Assembly (NCBI RefSeq): GCF_900186865.1
Contig: NZ_LT906480.1
Span: 3,056,001 to 3,120,000, forward strand
DNA length: 64,000 nucleotides
From: Stenotrophomonas maltophilia
GTDB taxonomy: Bacteria; Pseudomonadota; Gammaproteobacteria; Xanthomonadales; Xanthomonadaceae
Reading direction: 5' to 3'
Positions within the stretch are counted from its first letter, which is position 1, and every line of letters begins with the position of its first letter. Shown piece after piece: positions 17,739 through 25,603 of this stretch. The notes under the pieces are model-generated. The model had not been told where the DNA came from. It did not search any database and was given only the letters and a program-made list of their open reading frames with translations. A program made the position numbers and the translations under genes.

Positions 17739-17770
17739 TTGACTCTCGACCAGACTCCAGGCTTCACAAT
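17739..17770 (+). promoter_or_regulatory. MerR-type promoter with a stretched spacer
   Basis: A TTGACT -35 box and a CACAAT -10 box are separated by 20 bases (19 if the -10 box is read one base earlier). The stretched spacer is the hallmark of promoters that MerR-family proteins activate by DNA distortion. An imperfect dyad (ACTC...GACTCCAG) fills the spacer. It drives the merR-type gene itself, implying autoregulation. Confidence 0.65.
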
Positions 17771-17798
17771 GGCCGGCAGGATCCGCAGGAGAGCTGCC

Positions 17799-18209
17799 AT
17801 GAACATTGGACAACTGGCCCGTCAGGCGGGCGTGCCGATCGATACGGTCCGCTATTACGAACGGCAGCAGCTGCTGCCGACGGCGGCGCGCTCGGCCGGG
17901 GGTTACCGCATCTTCGGCGAGCCGGATCTGCGCCGGCTGCGCTTCATCCGCCGCGCCAAGGCACTGGGCTTCAGCCTGGAGGAAATCGGAGAACTGCTCG
18001 CGCTCAGTGATCACCACCAGCAGGACATGGGCAGCGTGCGTGACACCGCGCAGGCCCGCCTGCAGGACATCGCACAACGGATGGCCGAACTGCAGCGCAT
18101 GCACATCGCGCTGTCGCAGCTGGTCGACGCCTGCCCCGGCCATGGCGCGCTGGACCAGTGCCCGATCCTGGCCGCTCTGACCGACGACACCACGGCCGCA
18201 GGCGACTGA
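17799..18209 (+). CDS. MerR-family heavy-metal-responsive regulator
   Basis: The 136-residue protein has the MerR winged helix (MNIGQLARQAGVPIDTVRYYE), a long dimerisation helix and a C-terminal metal loop, ACPGHGALDQCPIL, with Cys 112 and Cys 121. The nine-residue Cys spacing is like ZntR, but the helix position that holds a third Cys in ZntR, CadR and PbrR has none, as in CueR. The metal class is therefore open (copper/silver or zinc/cadmium). GGAGAG precedes the ATG. No efflux pump or metallothionein is adjacent; its targets besides itself are elsewhere. Confidence 0.85.
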   Translation: MNIGQLARQAGVPIDTVRYYERQQLLPTAARSAGGYRIFGEPDLRRLRFIRRAKALGFSLEEIGELLALSDHHQQDMGSVRDTAQARLQDIAQRMAELQRMHIALSQLVDACPGHGALDQCPILAALTDDTTAAGD

Positions 18210-18251
18210 CATCGGCTTCGCAACACGCGTGAAGAAAAGTGCAACAAATGC

Positions 18252-18280
18252 TTGCCAACCCCCTGGGGCAAGGCTATTAT
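18252..18280 (+). promoter_or_regulatory. promoter of the tRNA cluster
   Basis: TTGCCA and TATTAT are separated by exactly 17 bases, 19 bases before the first tRNA-Ala. This is a near-consensus sigma-70 promoter. Confidence 0.7.
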
Positions 18281-18298
18281 TTCGCTCCTCAGCGACGT

Positions 18299-18374
18299 GG
18301 GGCCATAGCTCAGCTGGGAGAGCGCCTGCATGGCATGCAGGAGGTCAGCGGTTCGATCCCGCTTGGCTCCACCA
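18299..18374 (+). tRNA. tRNA-Ala (anticodon GGC), copy 1
   Basis: A 76-base gene with acceptor stem GGGGCCA/TGGCTCC, D-loop AGCTCAGCTGGGAGAGC, anticodon stem CTGCA with loop TGGCATG, T-loop GGTTCGATCC and an encoded CCA. Two identical copies follow. Confidence 0.97.
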
Positions 18375-18428
18375 ATCTTTCGGCATTAGGCCGTCGAAAG
18401 GTCGCTAAAGAACATTGATGAGAATTGC

Positions 18429-18504
18429 GTCCCCATCGTCTAGAGGCCTAGGACATCACCCTTTCACGGTGGCGACCGGGGTTCGAATCCCCGTGGGGAC
18501 GCCA
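18429..18504 (+). tRNA. tRNA-Glu (anticodon TTC), copy 1
   Basis: A 76-base gene with acceptor stem GTCCCCA/TGGGGAC, anticodon loop CTTTCAC, T-loop GGTTCGAATCC and encoded CCA. Confidence 0.97.
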
Positions 18505-18522
18505 CTCATCACGAACAACGAG

Positions 18523-18549
18523 GACCCGGCCGATAACCGGGTCTTTTTT
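18523..18549 (+). terminator. intrinsic terminator after the first tRNA pair
   Basis: GACCCGG and CCGGGTC form a 7-base stem around a 7-base loop, followed by six T. It lies inside the tRNA cluster, so the first pair is probably a separate transcript. Confidence 0.8.
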
Positions 18550-18642
18550 GTTCACCGCCTACCGGTATTCAGGGTGTGGCGTTGCGGTTCCCCTGCCCTC
18601 GTGGCTGCGGTTGAACCGGAACGAAAAAAGTTCAAAAAAGAC

Positions 18643-18671
18643 TTCCACAAACGTGAACACGCAGGTATGAT
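18643..18671 (+). promoter_or_regulatory. candidate internal promoter of the second and third tRNA pairs
   Basis: TTCCAC and TATGAT are spaced by 17 bases, 18 bases before the second tRNA-Ala. The good -10 and the terminator upstream support it; the -35 is weak. Confidence 0.5.
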
Positions 18672-18688
18672 AGGCGGCTCGGTAACAC

Positions 18689-18764
18689 GGGGCCATAGCT
18701 CAGCTGGGAGAGCGCCTGCATGGCATGCAGGAGGTCAGCGGTTCGATCCCGCTTGGCTCCACCA
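18689..18764 (+). tRNA. tRNA-Ala (anticodon GGC), copy 2
   Basis: Identical in sequence to the copy at 18299, including the encoded CCA. Confidence 0.97.
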
Positions 18765-18813
18765 CTTTCGACATTAGGCCGTCGAAGGTTCTACAACTTG
18801 AAGTTTTTCGTGC

Positions 18814-18889
18814 GTCCCCATCGTCTAGAGGCCTAGGACATCACCCTTTCACGGTGGCGACCGGGGTTCGAATCCCCGTGGGGACGCCA
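18814..18889 (+). tRNA. tRNA-Glu (anticodon TTC), copy 2
   Basis: Identical in sequence to the copy at 18429, including the encoded CCA. Confidence 0.97.
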
Positions 18890-18934
18890 GTTTCAAAACG
18901 GACTCTGCTCCCGGCAGATCATCCGGAGTTTCAT

Positions 18935-19010
18935 GGGGCCATAGCTCAGCTGGGAGAGCGCCTGCATGGCATGCAGGAGGTCAGCGGTTCGATCCCGCTT
19001 GGCTCCACCA
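18935..19010 (+). tRNA. tRNA-Ala (anticodon GGC), copy 3
   Basis: Third identical copy; the spacer behind it (ACATTAGGCCGTCGAAGG) is nearly the same as that behind copy 2. Confidence 0.97.
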
Positions 19011-19057
19011 CTTCGACATTAGGCCGTCGAAGGATCTACAACTTGAAGTTTTCGTGC

Positions 19058-19133
19058 GTCCCCATCGTCTAGAGGCCTAGGACATCACCCTTTCACGGTG
19101 GCGACCGGGGTTCGAATCCCCGTGGGGACGCCA
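19058..19133 (+). tRNA. tRNA-Glu (anticodon TTC), copy 3
   Basis: Third identical copy, directly followed by an intrinsic terminator. Confidence 0.97.
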
Positions 19134-19140
19134 ATTCTTG

Positions 19141-19168
19141 AAAACCCTGGCTTCGGCCGGGGTTTTTC
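19141..19168 (+). terminator. intrinsic terminator of the tRNA cluster
   Basis: AACCCTGG and CCGGGGTT pair around CTTCGG, followed by a run of T. It ends the last tRNA-Glu transcript. Confidence 0.85.
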
Positions 19169-19197
19169 TTTGCCTGAGATTCCCGGGAAAACCCTGT

Positions 19198-19278
19198 CCA
19201 CGCATGGCGCGGATCTACTGCAGGCCGGGATGGATCCGGCGGCCGGTTGGCCCAGTAGATCCATGCCACGCATGGATG
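19198..19278. repeat. SMAG-type inverted pair, CCACGCATGG subtype
   Basis: Two GTAG-ended palindromes with core CCACGCATGG face each other (19198-19218 and 19255-19278), between the tRNA cluster and the acetyltransferase gene. Confidence 0.7.
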
Positions 19279-19297
19279 GCCTCAGCCTGAACACATC

Positions 19298-19714
19298 TCA
19301 GAACCGGCGATACATCCCGATCGATGCAGGTGCGGCGGGTGCGAAACCAAACTGCGCGTACAACCGGTGCGCTTCACCATCGGCCAGAAGGCTGACGTAT
19401 GCAGACGGCGGCAGGTTCGCCTGCATCCAGCCATCCAGGCGACGCATCACTTCCTTGCCCAGGCCCTGCCCCTGCAGGCGCGGCAGCACGGCGATATCAC
19501 AGACCTGCAGGTGGCACCCACCATCGCCGACGATGCGGCCCATCGCTACCAGCTCATTGCCCTGGTAGGCGCACACGCCATACAGGGTATTGGGCAGCGC
19601 GCGTGCCGCCGCCTCCTGGCTCTTGGCACTGAGGCCCGCCAGCACACGCAGCTGGCAATAGTCTTCGACCGTGGGGACAGCCTCGCGGAACTGGCAGCTG
19701 ACGGAATCATTCAT
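19298..19714 (-). CDS. GNAT-family N-acetyltransferase
   Basis: The 138-residue product has the GNAT core: motif A around VCDIAVLPRLQGQGLGKEVMRR with the acetyl-CoA loop Q-G-Q-G-L-G, and motif B ending in LYAQFGF. GGGAGA precedes the ATG. The acyl acceptor cannot be told. Confidence 0.88.
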   Translation of the reverse strand: MNDSVSCQFREAVPTVEDYCQLRVLAGLSAKSQEAAARALPNTLYGVCAYQGNELVAMGRIVGDGGCHLQVCDIAVLPRLQGQGLGKEVMRRLDGWMQANLPPSAYVSLLADGEAHRLYAQFGFAPAAPASIGMYRRF

Positions 19715-19791
19715 GCGGTATCTCCCTGTAGGTCGGGCTATCCTGCCGCATCCACGTCGCAACGACTGCGACCCAGGCCTGCAGAGTTCCC

Positions 19792-20748
19792 ATGTGCTAT
19801 TCCGCCCTGATCCGCGCTGACTACGCCAAGCTGGTCCGCGAGTTCGGTGCCATCCTGTCGCTGGAGGAGTTCGCCGAACTGTACGCGCACGATCCCGGCA
19901 AGAAGCGGCCGAAAACCCCCAAGGCCATGGACGACGGCTTTGCCGGCGCGCGCACCGAACAGGGTCGCGACATCGTTGCGAAGATCCAGCAGTGGCATGC
20001 GCAGGAACGCCAGAATCTCGAGGCGGAGCTGGCCCGCCAACGCGAGCGCCGCGATATCGCCCACGCGACGCTCGCCACCCGCCCGACCCAGAAGGCACGC
20101 AACGACCTGCGCGTGGCCGGCAACCGCATCGAGCGCGCCCAGGCCCGGCTTGAGGACCTGCACCGGGTACAACTACTGCCGCGCGACAACCGCATTTTTC
20201 CCGGCACCTACGCGCCGGTGATGGTCAGCGAGAGCGGCCGACGGGTGATCAAGCCGATGCGCTACCAATGCCGGCTGCCGGACAAGCCGGCACGCAACGA
20301 CGTGCTCTACCCCGGCACCTACAACGCACGACGCGACAGCCTGGAAGGCTATTGGCGCGGCGCGTTCGGCCTTCGCCACGGCGTTGTCGTGGTGCAGGCG
20401 TTCTATGAGCACGTACCACGCCACGCGATCGCAGGGCGCGCGCTTGGCGCCAGTGAAAAGGAGCAGGATGTGGTGCTGGAGTTTCGCCCCGACCCGCCCC
20501 GCGACCTGCTTCTGGCCTGCCTCTGGGCGGAATGGGAGGGACCGGAAGGACGCCTGCTCTCATTCGCCACGATCACCGACACCCCGCCACGCGATGTCGC
20601 CGCGGCAGGTCACGATCGCGGCGTGATACCGATCCGCAGGGAGCATCTCGATGCGTGGCTCAACCCCGATCCGGACAACCTGGCCGGGCAGTACAGCATC
20701 CTAGACGACCGCGAGGACATCCGTTACCTGTACGAGGAGGCCGGCTGA
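19792..20748 (+). CDS. SRAP-family protein (HMCES/YedK-like), enlarged and divergent
   Basis: The 318-residue product starts with MCYS, whose Cys 2 is the residue that HMCES/YedK cross-links to abasic sites in single-stranded DNA. The later FYEHV contains the conserved Glu position. Differences from YedK (about 222 residues) are a charged helical insert (about 60-120, rich in Glu/Arg/Gln) and a catalytic histidine region that reads GHDRGVIPI where HxRMP is usual. It may still protect abasic sites but is an outlier. It is tail-to-tail with a response regulator. Confidence 0.8.
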   Translation: MCYSALIRADYAKLVREFGAILSLEEFAELYAHDPGKKRPKTPKAMDDGFAGARTEQGRDIVAKIQQWHAQERQNLEAELARQRERRDIAHATLATRPTQKARNDLRVAGNRIERAQARLEDLHRVQLLPRDNRIFPGTYAPVMVSESGRRVIKPMRYQCRLPDKPARNDVLYPGTYNARRDSLEGYWRGAFGLRHGVVVVQAFYEHVPRHAIAGRALGASEKEQDVVLEFRPDPPRDLLLACLWAEWEGPEGRLLSFATITDTPPRDVAAAGHDRGVIPIRREHLDAWLNPDPDNLAGQYSILDDREDIRYLYEEAG

Positions 20749-20758
20749 AGCGCCGTTC

Positions 20759-21139
20759 TCACGCCGTTGCGCTGGAACGGCCCACCGCACGGCTCAGCGC
20801 CCGGGTCAGGTCCGCCGACAGATACGGCTTGACCAGCAGTACTCCGGACAGCATAGACTCGGGCAGCTGCTCAGCCAGCATTCCGGTGGCAAGCACGAAC
20901 GGTACGCCTCGCGCCGACAATGCTGCCGCCACCGGCTCGCTGGTCTCGTTGCGGGCCAGGCGATAGTCCAGCAGGGCCACATCGGGGACCGAGTCTTCCA
21001 GCACGCGCAATGCTTCAGCCACGCTCGCCGCCAACCCGACCACGGTCGCGCCGGCATGCACCAGCTGCATCTGCAGCAAGGCTGCGCTCATCTCGTCGTT
21101 CTCGACCACCAGCACCCTCAGGTCCTGCAACACTGTCAT
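20759..21139 (-). CDS. single-domain response regulator
   Basis: The 126-residue protein is only a receiver domain: acidic pocket (VVENDE), phospho-acceptor Asp in VALLDYRLA, the switch Thr in VLATG and the Lys in LLVKPY. There is no output domain, so it would act by protein contact. No histidine kinase is adjacent. Confidence 0.85.
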   Translation of the reverse strand: MTVLQDLRVLVVENDEMSAALLQMQLVHAGATVVGLAASVAEALRVLEDSVPDVALLDYRLARNETSEPVAAALSARGVPFVLATGMLAEQLPESMLSGVLLVKPYLSADLTRALSRAVGRSSATA

Positions 21140-21271
21140 CGGCTATGGCTCCTGGAGGCATTCAAGCCGGCGCAGTATAGCCATCGCAGAGCCGATGCCG
21201 ACAGGAAACGCCTCGATCTGCCTTGCCCCTATGAAAGCCCTGCCCTCCTCGGTTACACTCACACGCTGCCT

Positions 21272-21357
21272 GCCGGTGTGGCGGAATGGTATACGCAGCT
21301 GACTCAAAATCAGCCGGGGGTGACCCCATGAAGGTTCGAGTCCTTTCACCGGCACCA
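21272..21357 (+). tRNA. tRNA-Leu (anticodon CAA)
   Basis: An 86-base class II tRNA with acceptor stem GCCGGTG/CACCGGC, anticodon loop CTCAAAA, a long variable arm (GGGGGTGACCCC) and encoded CCA. Confidence 0.95.
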
Positions 21358-21364
21358 CAGCATC

Positions 21365-21392
21365 AAAGGCCAGGTCCATGACCTGGCCTTTT
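21365..21392 (+). terminator. intrinsic terminator after tRNA-Leu
   Basis: AAAGGCCAGGT and ACCTGGCCTTTT form an 11-base stem with a short loop and a T-run. Confidence 0.85.
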
Positions 21393-21557
21393 GCTTTTCA
21401 GGCGATGCAGGCCCATATAGCCGCTCCGGTGTCACTGTGTTGACGCAAAACTGCGACCGCTGACAGGGTTGTCGCTAGACGTAGTGCACACTTTTCTTGC
21501 CAGCCTCACGTACATCTGCCTATCGTGATCCCGCCGGATCCGGGGGTGGGGGACTGC

Positions 21558-22992
21558 ATGACGTTGCGTGCTGCACTGTTTTTTCTCGTCACGCACGCGC
21601 TCGTCATTGCCTTTGTCGGCCCGCAGGACCCGGTCGGCTCCTACCTGATGCTGATCACCGCGCCGCTGCTGGCTGCACTGGCCTGCGTACGGCGTGCACG
21701 TGTCAGCCAGGCGGCCTGCCAGTGGCGACTGCTCGGCGCGGCCGTCGGCCTGTTCTCTCTCGCGCTGCTGGCGCTGCTGTACCGCAATGTGGCCGGCCTC
21801 GCCCCTGCGCAGATGACCGCCTCAACACTGATCCTGTACGTGTTCTACCGGATCCCCCTGACCTACGTCGCTGCAAGCCCGGGCGGCGGGAACCGCTACA
21901 TCCGTGCGGTGGACCTCGGGATCATTGCCCTGCTTTGGCTGCTGTACTACCTGCATGCGCGGGCCATGGCGCCGCTGAACACCGCCTTGTGGACGCAGTG
22001 CCTGAACACCATGAGCGGCGTGCAGAACAGCCTGGTGTTCTGCTTCGGACTGATCCGTTTCCTGGCCGAGGACGATCCGGACCGCCGCGATTTTTTCCGG
22101 ACGCTGACGATCTACGCGCTGGGCTACTTCCTGCTGGCCTTCTACATCAATACCTATCAGCCGCAGGTGCCCGACGGCAATTGGGGCGACCTGCTGATCA
22201 GTGGACTGTTCGTGCTGCTGGCCATCCTGGCGGGCAGCCATCGTCGCTGCCCGGCAATGGAGGTATCCCGCAGCCTGCGGCGCATCGTCGATGCCGGCGT
22301 ACCACTGATGCTGCCCTTGCTGCTGATGCTGGTGGCGCTTCTGGTCGCGCGCCTGCAGCCGACCCTGGCCACGGTCGGCTTCATCGGCTCCCTGCTCGGC
22401 TATGCGCTGCGCAGCGTGCTGAGCCAGGTCGAGATCCAGCGCCAGCGCGATGAACTGGAAACGCTGGCGCGGCGCGATCCGCTGACCGGACTGGGCAACC
22501 GGCGCAGCTTCGATGAGTCGCTGGATCGGGGCCCACCGCCGCGCGCGCCGCCAGGGCCAGGGCCTGGCGGTACTGATGATCGACATCGACCACTTCAAAC
22601 GGCTGAACGACACCTACGGCCATCCGGAAGGTGATCGGCGCCTGCGTGCCGTCGCCGGCATCCTCGATGGCTGCCTGCAACGGGGCGACGATCTGCTGGC
22701 CCGCTATGGCGGCGAAGAGTTCATCGCCGCCCTGCCCTCGCCCGATGCCACCCACGCCCTGGGCCTGGGCGAACGGCTGCGCGCTTCGGTCGAAGCCGCA
22801 GCCCTGCCCGCCCCCGTTTCCAGCGTCACCATCAGCATCGGCGTGGCCTGGCAGGCACCCGGCGAAGACGGCGATCCGCGCGGCCTGGTCGAACGCGCCG
22901 ACCAGGCCCTGTATCGCGCCAAGCATGCCGGTCGCAACTGCGTACGCGGCGACACCGAAACCAAGGAAGAACAGTCCGGTCGCCGCGCCTAG
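21558..22992 (+). pseudogene. membrane diguanylate cyclase (GGDEF) with a +1 frameshift
   Basis: The first part (from the ATG at 21558, preceded by GGGGGA) encodes about eight membrane segments and then LARRDPLTGLGNRRSFDESL, the start of a GGDEF domain. The frame then breaks. The rest of the domain continues one frame away: IDIDHFKRLNDTYGH, an RGDD inhibitory site, the active site YGGEEF and the C-terminal ADQALYRAKHAGRN. Removing one G from the run of four at 22528-22531 restores a continuous protein of about 480 residues (reading ...DRAHRRARRQGQ). All catalytic parts are present downstream, so the lesion is recent, reversible or a sequencing error. The gene ends in a CTAG shared with the convergent chemoreceptor gene. 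Confidence 0.8.
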
Positions 22993-24815
22993 ACCGCATG
23001 CAGCGCCGCCGCTCCGTGCCGGTGCCCGGCGCCGCCCTGCAAGCGGAAGCTGGCCACCGTCTGCAGCAGCTGCGCCGACTGCTCTTCCATGCTGCGTGCC
23101 GCCGCCGACGCCTCCTCGACCAGGGCCGCGTTCTGCTGGGTGCCCTGGTCGATCAGATCGACGGCCTGGTTCATCTGCTGGATGTCGTCGCTCTGCTGCT
23201 GCGAGGCAGTGCTGATTTCGGTCATCAGGTCGCTCACCCGGCGGACGTTGGTCACGATCTCGTCCATGGTGCGGCCCGCGCTCTCAACCTGCGCCGTACC
23301 GGCACCCACATTGGCAACCGACTCATCAATCAGGTGCTTGATCTCCTTCGCTGCGCTGGCCGAACGCTGCGACAGCTCGCGGATCTCGGTGGCAACCACG
23401 GCAAATCCACGGCCGTGTTCACCGGCACGCGCCGCCTCGACCGCTGCGTTCAGCGCGAGAATGTTGGTCTGGAAGGCGATGCCGTCGATCACCCCGATGA
23501 TGTCGACGATGCGCCGCGACGAGGCATTGATCACCGCCATCGTCTCGACCACCTCATGCACCACACTGCCGCCGCGCGCAGCGACATCGGCGGCTCCACC
23601 GGCCAGCTGGCTCGCCTGGCGCGCGTTGGTGGCGGTGCGCTGCACGGTCTCGGCCAGGCCCTTCATCGACACCGCGGTTTCCTCGAGCGATGCCGCCTGC
23701 TGCTCGGTGCGCTGCGAGAGGTCGCTGTTGCCCTGTGCGATTTCAGTCGCGCCGACCGCGATGGTGTCCGCGGCGAACTTGATCTGGCCGATGATCGCGG
23801 CCATCGCCTCGACCAGCGAATTCACGCCTTCGCACAGTTCGGCGATCGAGCCATTCTTGTCGGCGGTGGACACGCGCTGGGTCAGATCGCCCTGCTTGGC
23901 CGCGGCCACCACCTCGCGGGTCTGCGCCACCGCGCGCTGCATGGCCTGGTTTTCATGCACCTGCGCGGTGATGTCGGTGGCGTACTTGACGACCTTGAAC
24001 GGCTTGCCATTGAGGTCCAGGATCGGGTTGTAGGATGCCTGGATCCAGACCTCACGCCCGCCTTTGCCAAGGCGCCGATACTGGCCGGCGTCGTATTCGC
24101 CGCGCCCCAGTTTCTCCCAGAACTGGCGATAGTCGATGCTGCTGCGATGCTCGGGCTCGACAAACAACGAATGGTGCTGCCCGCGCACTTCGTCCAGGCT
24201 GTAGCCGGTGGCGGCCAGGAAATTGTCATTGGCCGACAGGATGCGGCCATCCATGCTGAACTCGATCACCGCCTGCGACTTGGTGATCGCGGCCAGTTGC
24301 CCCGCCGAGTCGGCCGCCTGCAGCTTCTGCGCGGTGATGTCGGTCGCGAACTTGACCACCTTGTACGGCCGCCCCTGGCGGTCCAGTACCGGGTTGTACG
24401 AGGCCTGGATCCAGATCTCGCGCTGGCCCTTGCCGAAGCGGCGGTACTGTCCGGCGTCGTATTCGCCGCGCCCCAAGCGCGCCCAGAAGTCGCGGTATTC
24501 GGCGCTGCGCGCCAGCTCGGGGTCGACGAACAGGGAATGATGCTTGCCCTGGATCTCCTCCAGCCGGTAGCCCATCGCGTGCAGGAAATTGTCATTGGCC
24601 TGCAGGATGGTGCCGTCGAGCGCGAACTCGATGACGGCTTGCACGCGATGCAGCGCGGCCACCTGCGCTTCCAGCTCGGTGCGCTCGGTCATCGCCTTCT
24701 CTGTGCTGGTGCGTTGCTGCGGCGCCAGTACGCCAAGCAGCGCACGCCACGGCGACCAACGGGTGTGCAGCTCGGCCGGCGCCTGCGCGCCTGCCGTGAA
24801 GCCTGGAATGAGCAT
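22989..24815 (-). CDS. soluble methyl-accepting chemotaxis protein with two tandem PAS domains
   Basis: The 608-residue protein has no membrane segment or signal peptide. Two PAS domains (about 60-160 and 182-282) are very alike and both contain [25 protein letters not shown] and IWIQASYNP or VWIQASYNP, ending in ATDITAQ. A short HAMP-like linker follows, then the signalling domain (about 350-590) with the conserved hairpin [20 protein letters not shown]. The C-terminus lacks an NWETF-type CheR tether. Layout and length resemble the soluble redox/energy sensor BdlA of Pseudomonas, which links chemotaxis signalling to biofilm dispersal; that role here is inference. Confidence 0.88.
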   Translation of the reverse strand: MLIPGFTAGAQAPAELHTRWSPWRALLGVLAPQQRTSTEKAMTERTELEAQVAALHRVQAVIEFALDGTILQANDNFLHAMGYRLEEIQGKHHSLFVDPELARSAEYRDFWARLGRGEYDAGQYRRFGKGQREIWIQASYNPVLDRQGRPYKVVKFATDITAQKLQAADSAGQLAAITKSQAVIEFSMDGRILSANDNFLAATGYSLDEVRGQHHSLFVEPEHRSSIDYRQFWEKLGRGEYDAGQYRRLGKGGREVWIQASYNPILDLNGKPFKVVKYATDITAQVHENQAMQRAVAQTREVVAAAKQGDLTQRVSTADKNGSIAELCEGVNSLVEAMAAIIGQIKFAADTIAVGATEIAQGNSDLSQRTEQQAASLEETAVSMKGLAETVQRTATNARQASQLAGGAADVAARGGSVVHEVVETMAVINASSRRIVDIIGVIDGIAFQTNILALNAAVEAARAGEHGRGFAVVATEIRELSQRSASAAKEIKHLIDESVANVGAGTAQVESAGRTMDEIVTNVRRVSDLMTEISTASQQQSDDIQQMNQAVDLIDQGTQQNAALVEEASAAARSMEEQSAQLLQTVASFRLQGGAGHRHGAAALHAV

Positions 24816-25069
24816 TGTCTGATCCTCGGTGTCCGGTAAGCGGTTGTGACCCGACGGGCGGGATGCCCGGCGGCAACATCAGTTGCCAGGGACTACAGGT
24901 GCCAACGGCACCTCTCGAGCGACTGCCAAGAACGTCTGCTGCGGGTGCGATCGGCATCTGGGAGCGGCGGAACACACTGCGCGGACCGCCCATCGGGGGC
25001 AGCCTGGGGTCCTGCGGCGGGTGACTGGAGCGGGATCCAGAGGGAGTATCGGCGATGCCGTCAGCCGCT

Positions 25070-25460
25070 TTAGCGGGATTCCGCGACGTCCGTCGCAACT
25101 CCGTGCATTGCAGCCGGAATGCGGTAGACGATTGCCGTGTACTTCACGCCCTGCTCACGTGCTACAGGCGGTCCCCCGAGGGACTCAGCGAGGGAACGGC
25201 TGGACCGGTTCTGCTCGGCCACCGGATAGCGGAACGCAGCACAGCGCAGGCGCCCTGAGGCGGCCGACCACACCGCCGCCACGGCTTCGCGACCATAGCC
25301 GTGCCCATGCATCATTTCTGCGATCCAGATGCCCAGTTCGGGTTCTGCGTCACGGGCTCGATGCAGGCCTGCCAGGCCAAGGAATACACCGGGGCGTGAA
25401 TGGCCGGAGGTGCAGCCGCGGACTGTCGATGGTCCAGTCGTCGGACGTCATGTTCTGCAT
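25070..25460 (-). pseudogene. GNAT acetyltransferase remnant with internal deletion
   Basis: On the minus strand an ATG at 25460 begins a RimJ/RimL-like N-terminus (TIDSPRLHLRPFTP). Within a few bases the reading jumps to a different frame coding for the middle and end of the same type of protein: VFLGLAGLHR, EPELGIWIAE, MHGHGYGREAV and NRSSRSLAESLGG, to the stop at 25070. About 45-60 residues that should separate the two parts are missing and the frames do not match, so the gene is dead. Similarity is by recollection of the family. Confidence 0.7.
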
Positions 25461-25603
25461 TGCCTGAGCGCTGGGTACAGCATCGCTCAGCAGAAGGATG
25501 CAGCTCAAGGCAAAAAGGTTTACATGACCAATGCGGGATTCCGCGGCAGGAGAATATGACCAGCATGAAGGTCCCGCAGGATGCTCATCGACATGGAGAT
25601 CGC

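Noticed and set aside
18299..19133. Idea that the tRNA cluster carries an integrated element using tRNA ends as attachment sites.
   Set aside because: No integrase or element lies nearby; the repeats are complete tRNA genes in tandem.
22998..24839. Plus-strand frame of 613 codons over the chemoreceptor.
   Set aside because: Antisense shadow without recognisable motifs.
25312..25566. Small minus-strand frame (84 codons) near the DUF5694 gene.
   Set aside because: It is a wrong-frame reading across the GNAT remnant.
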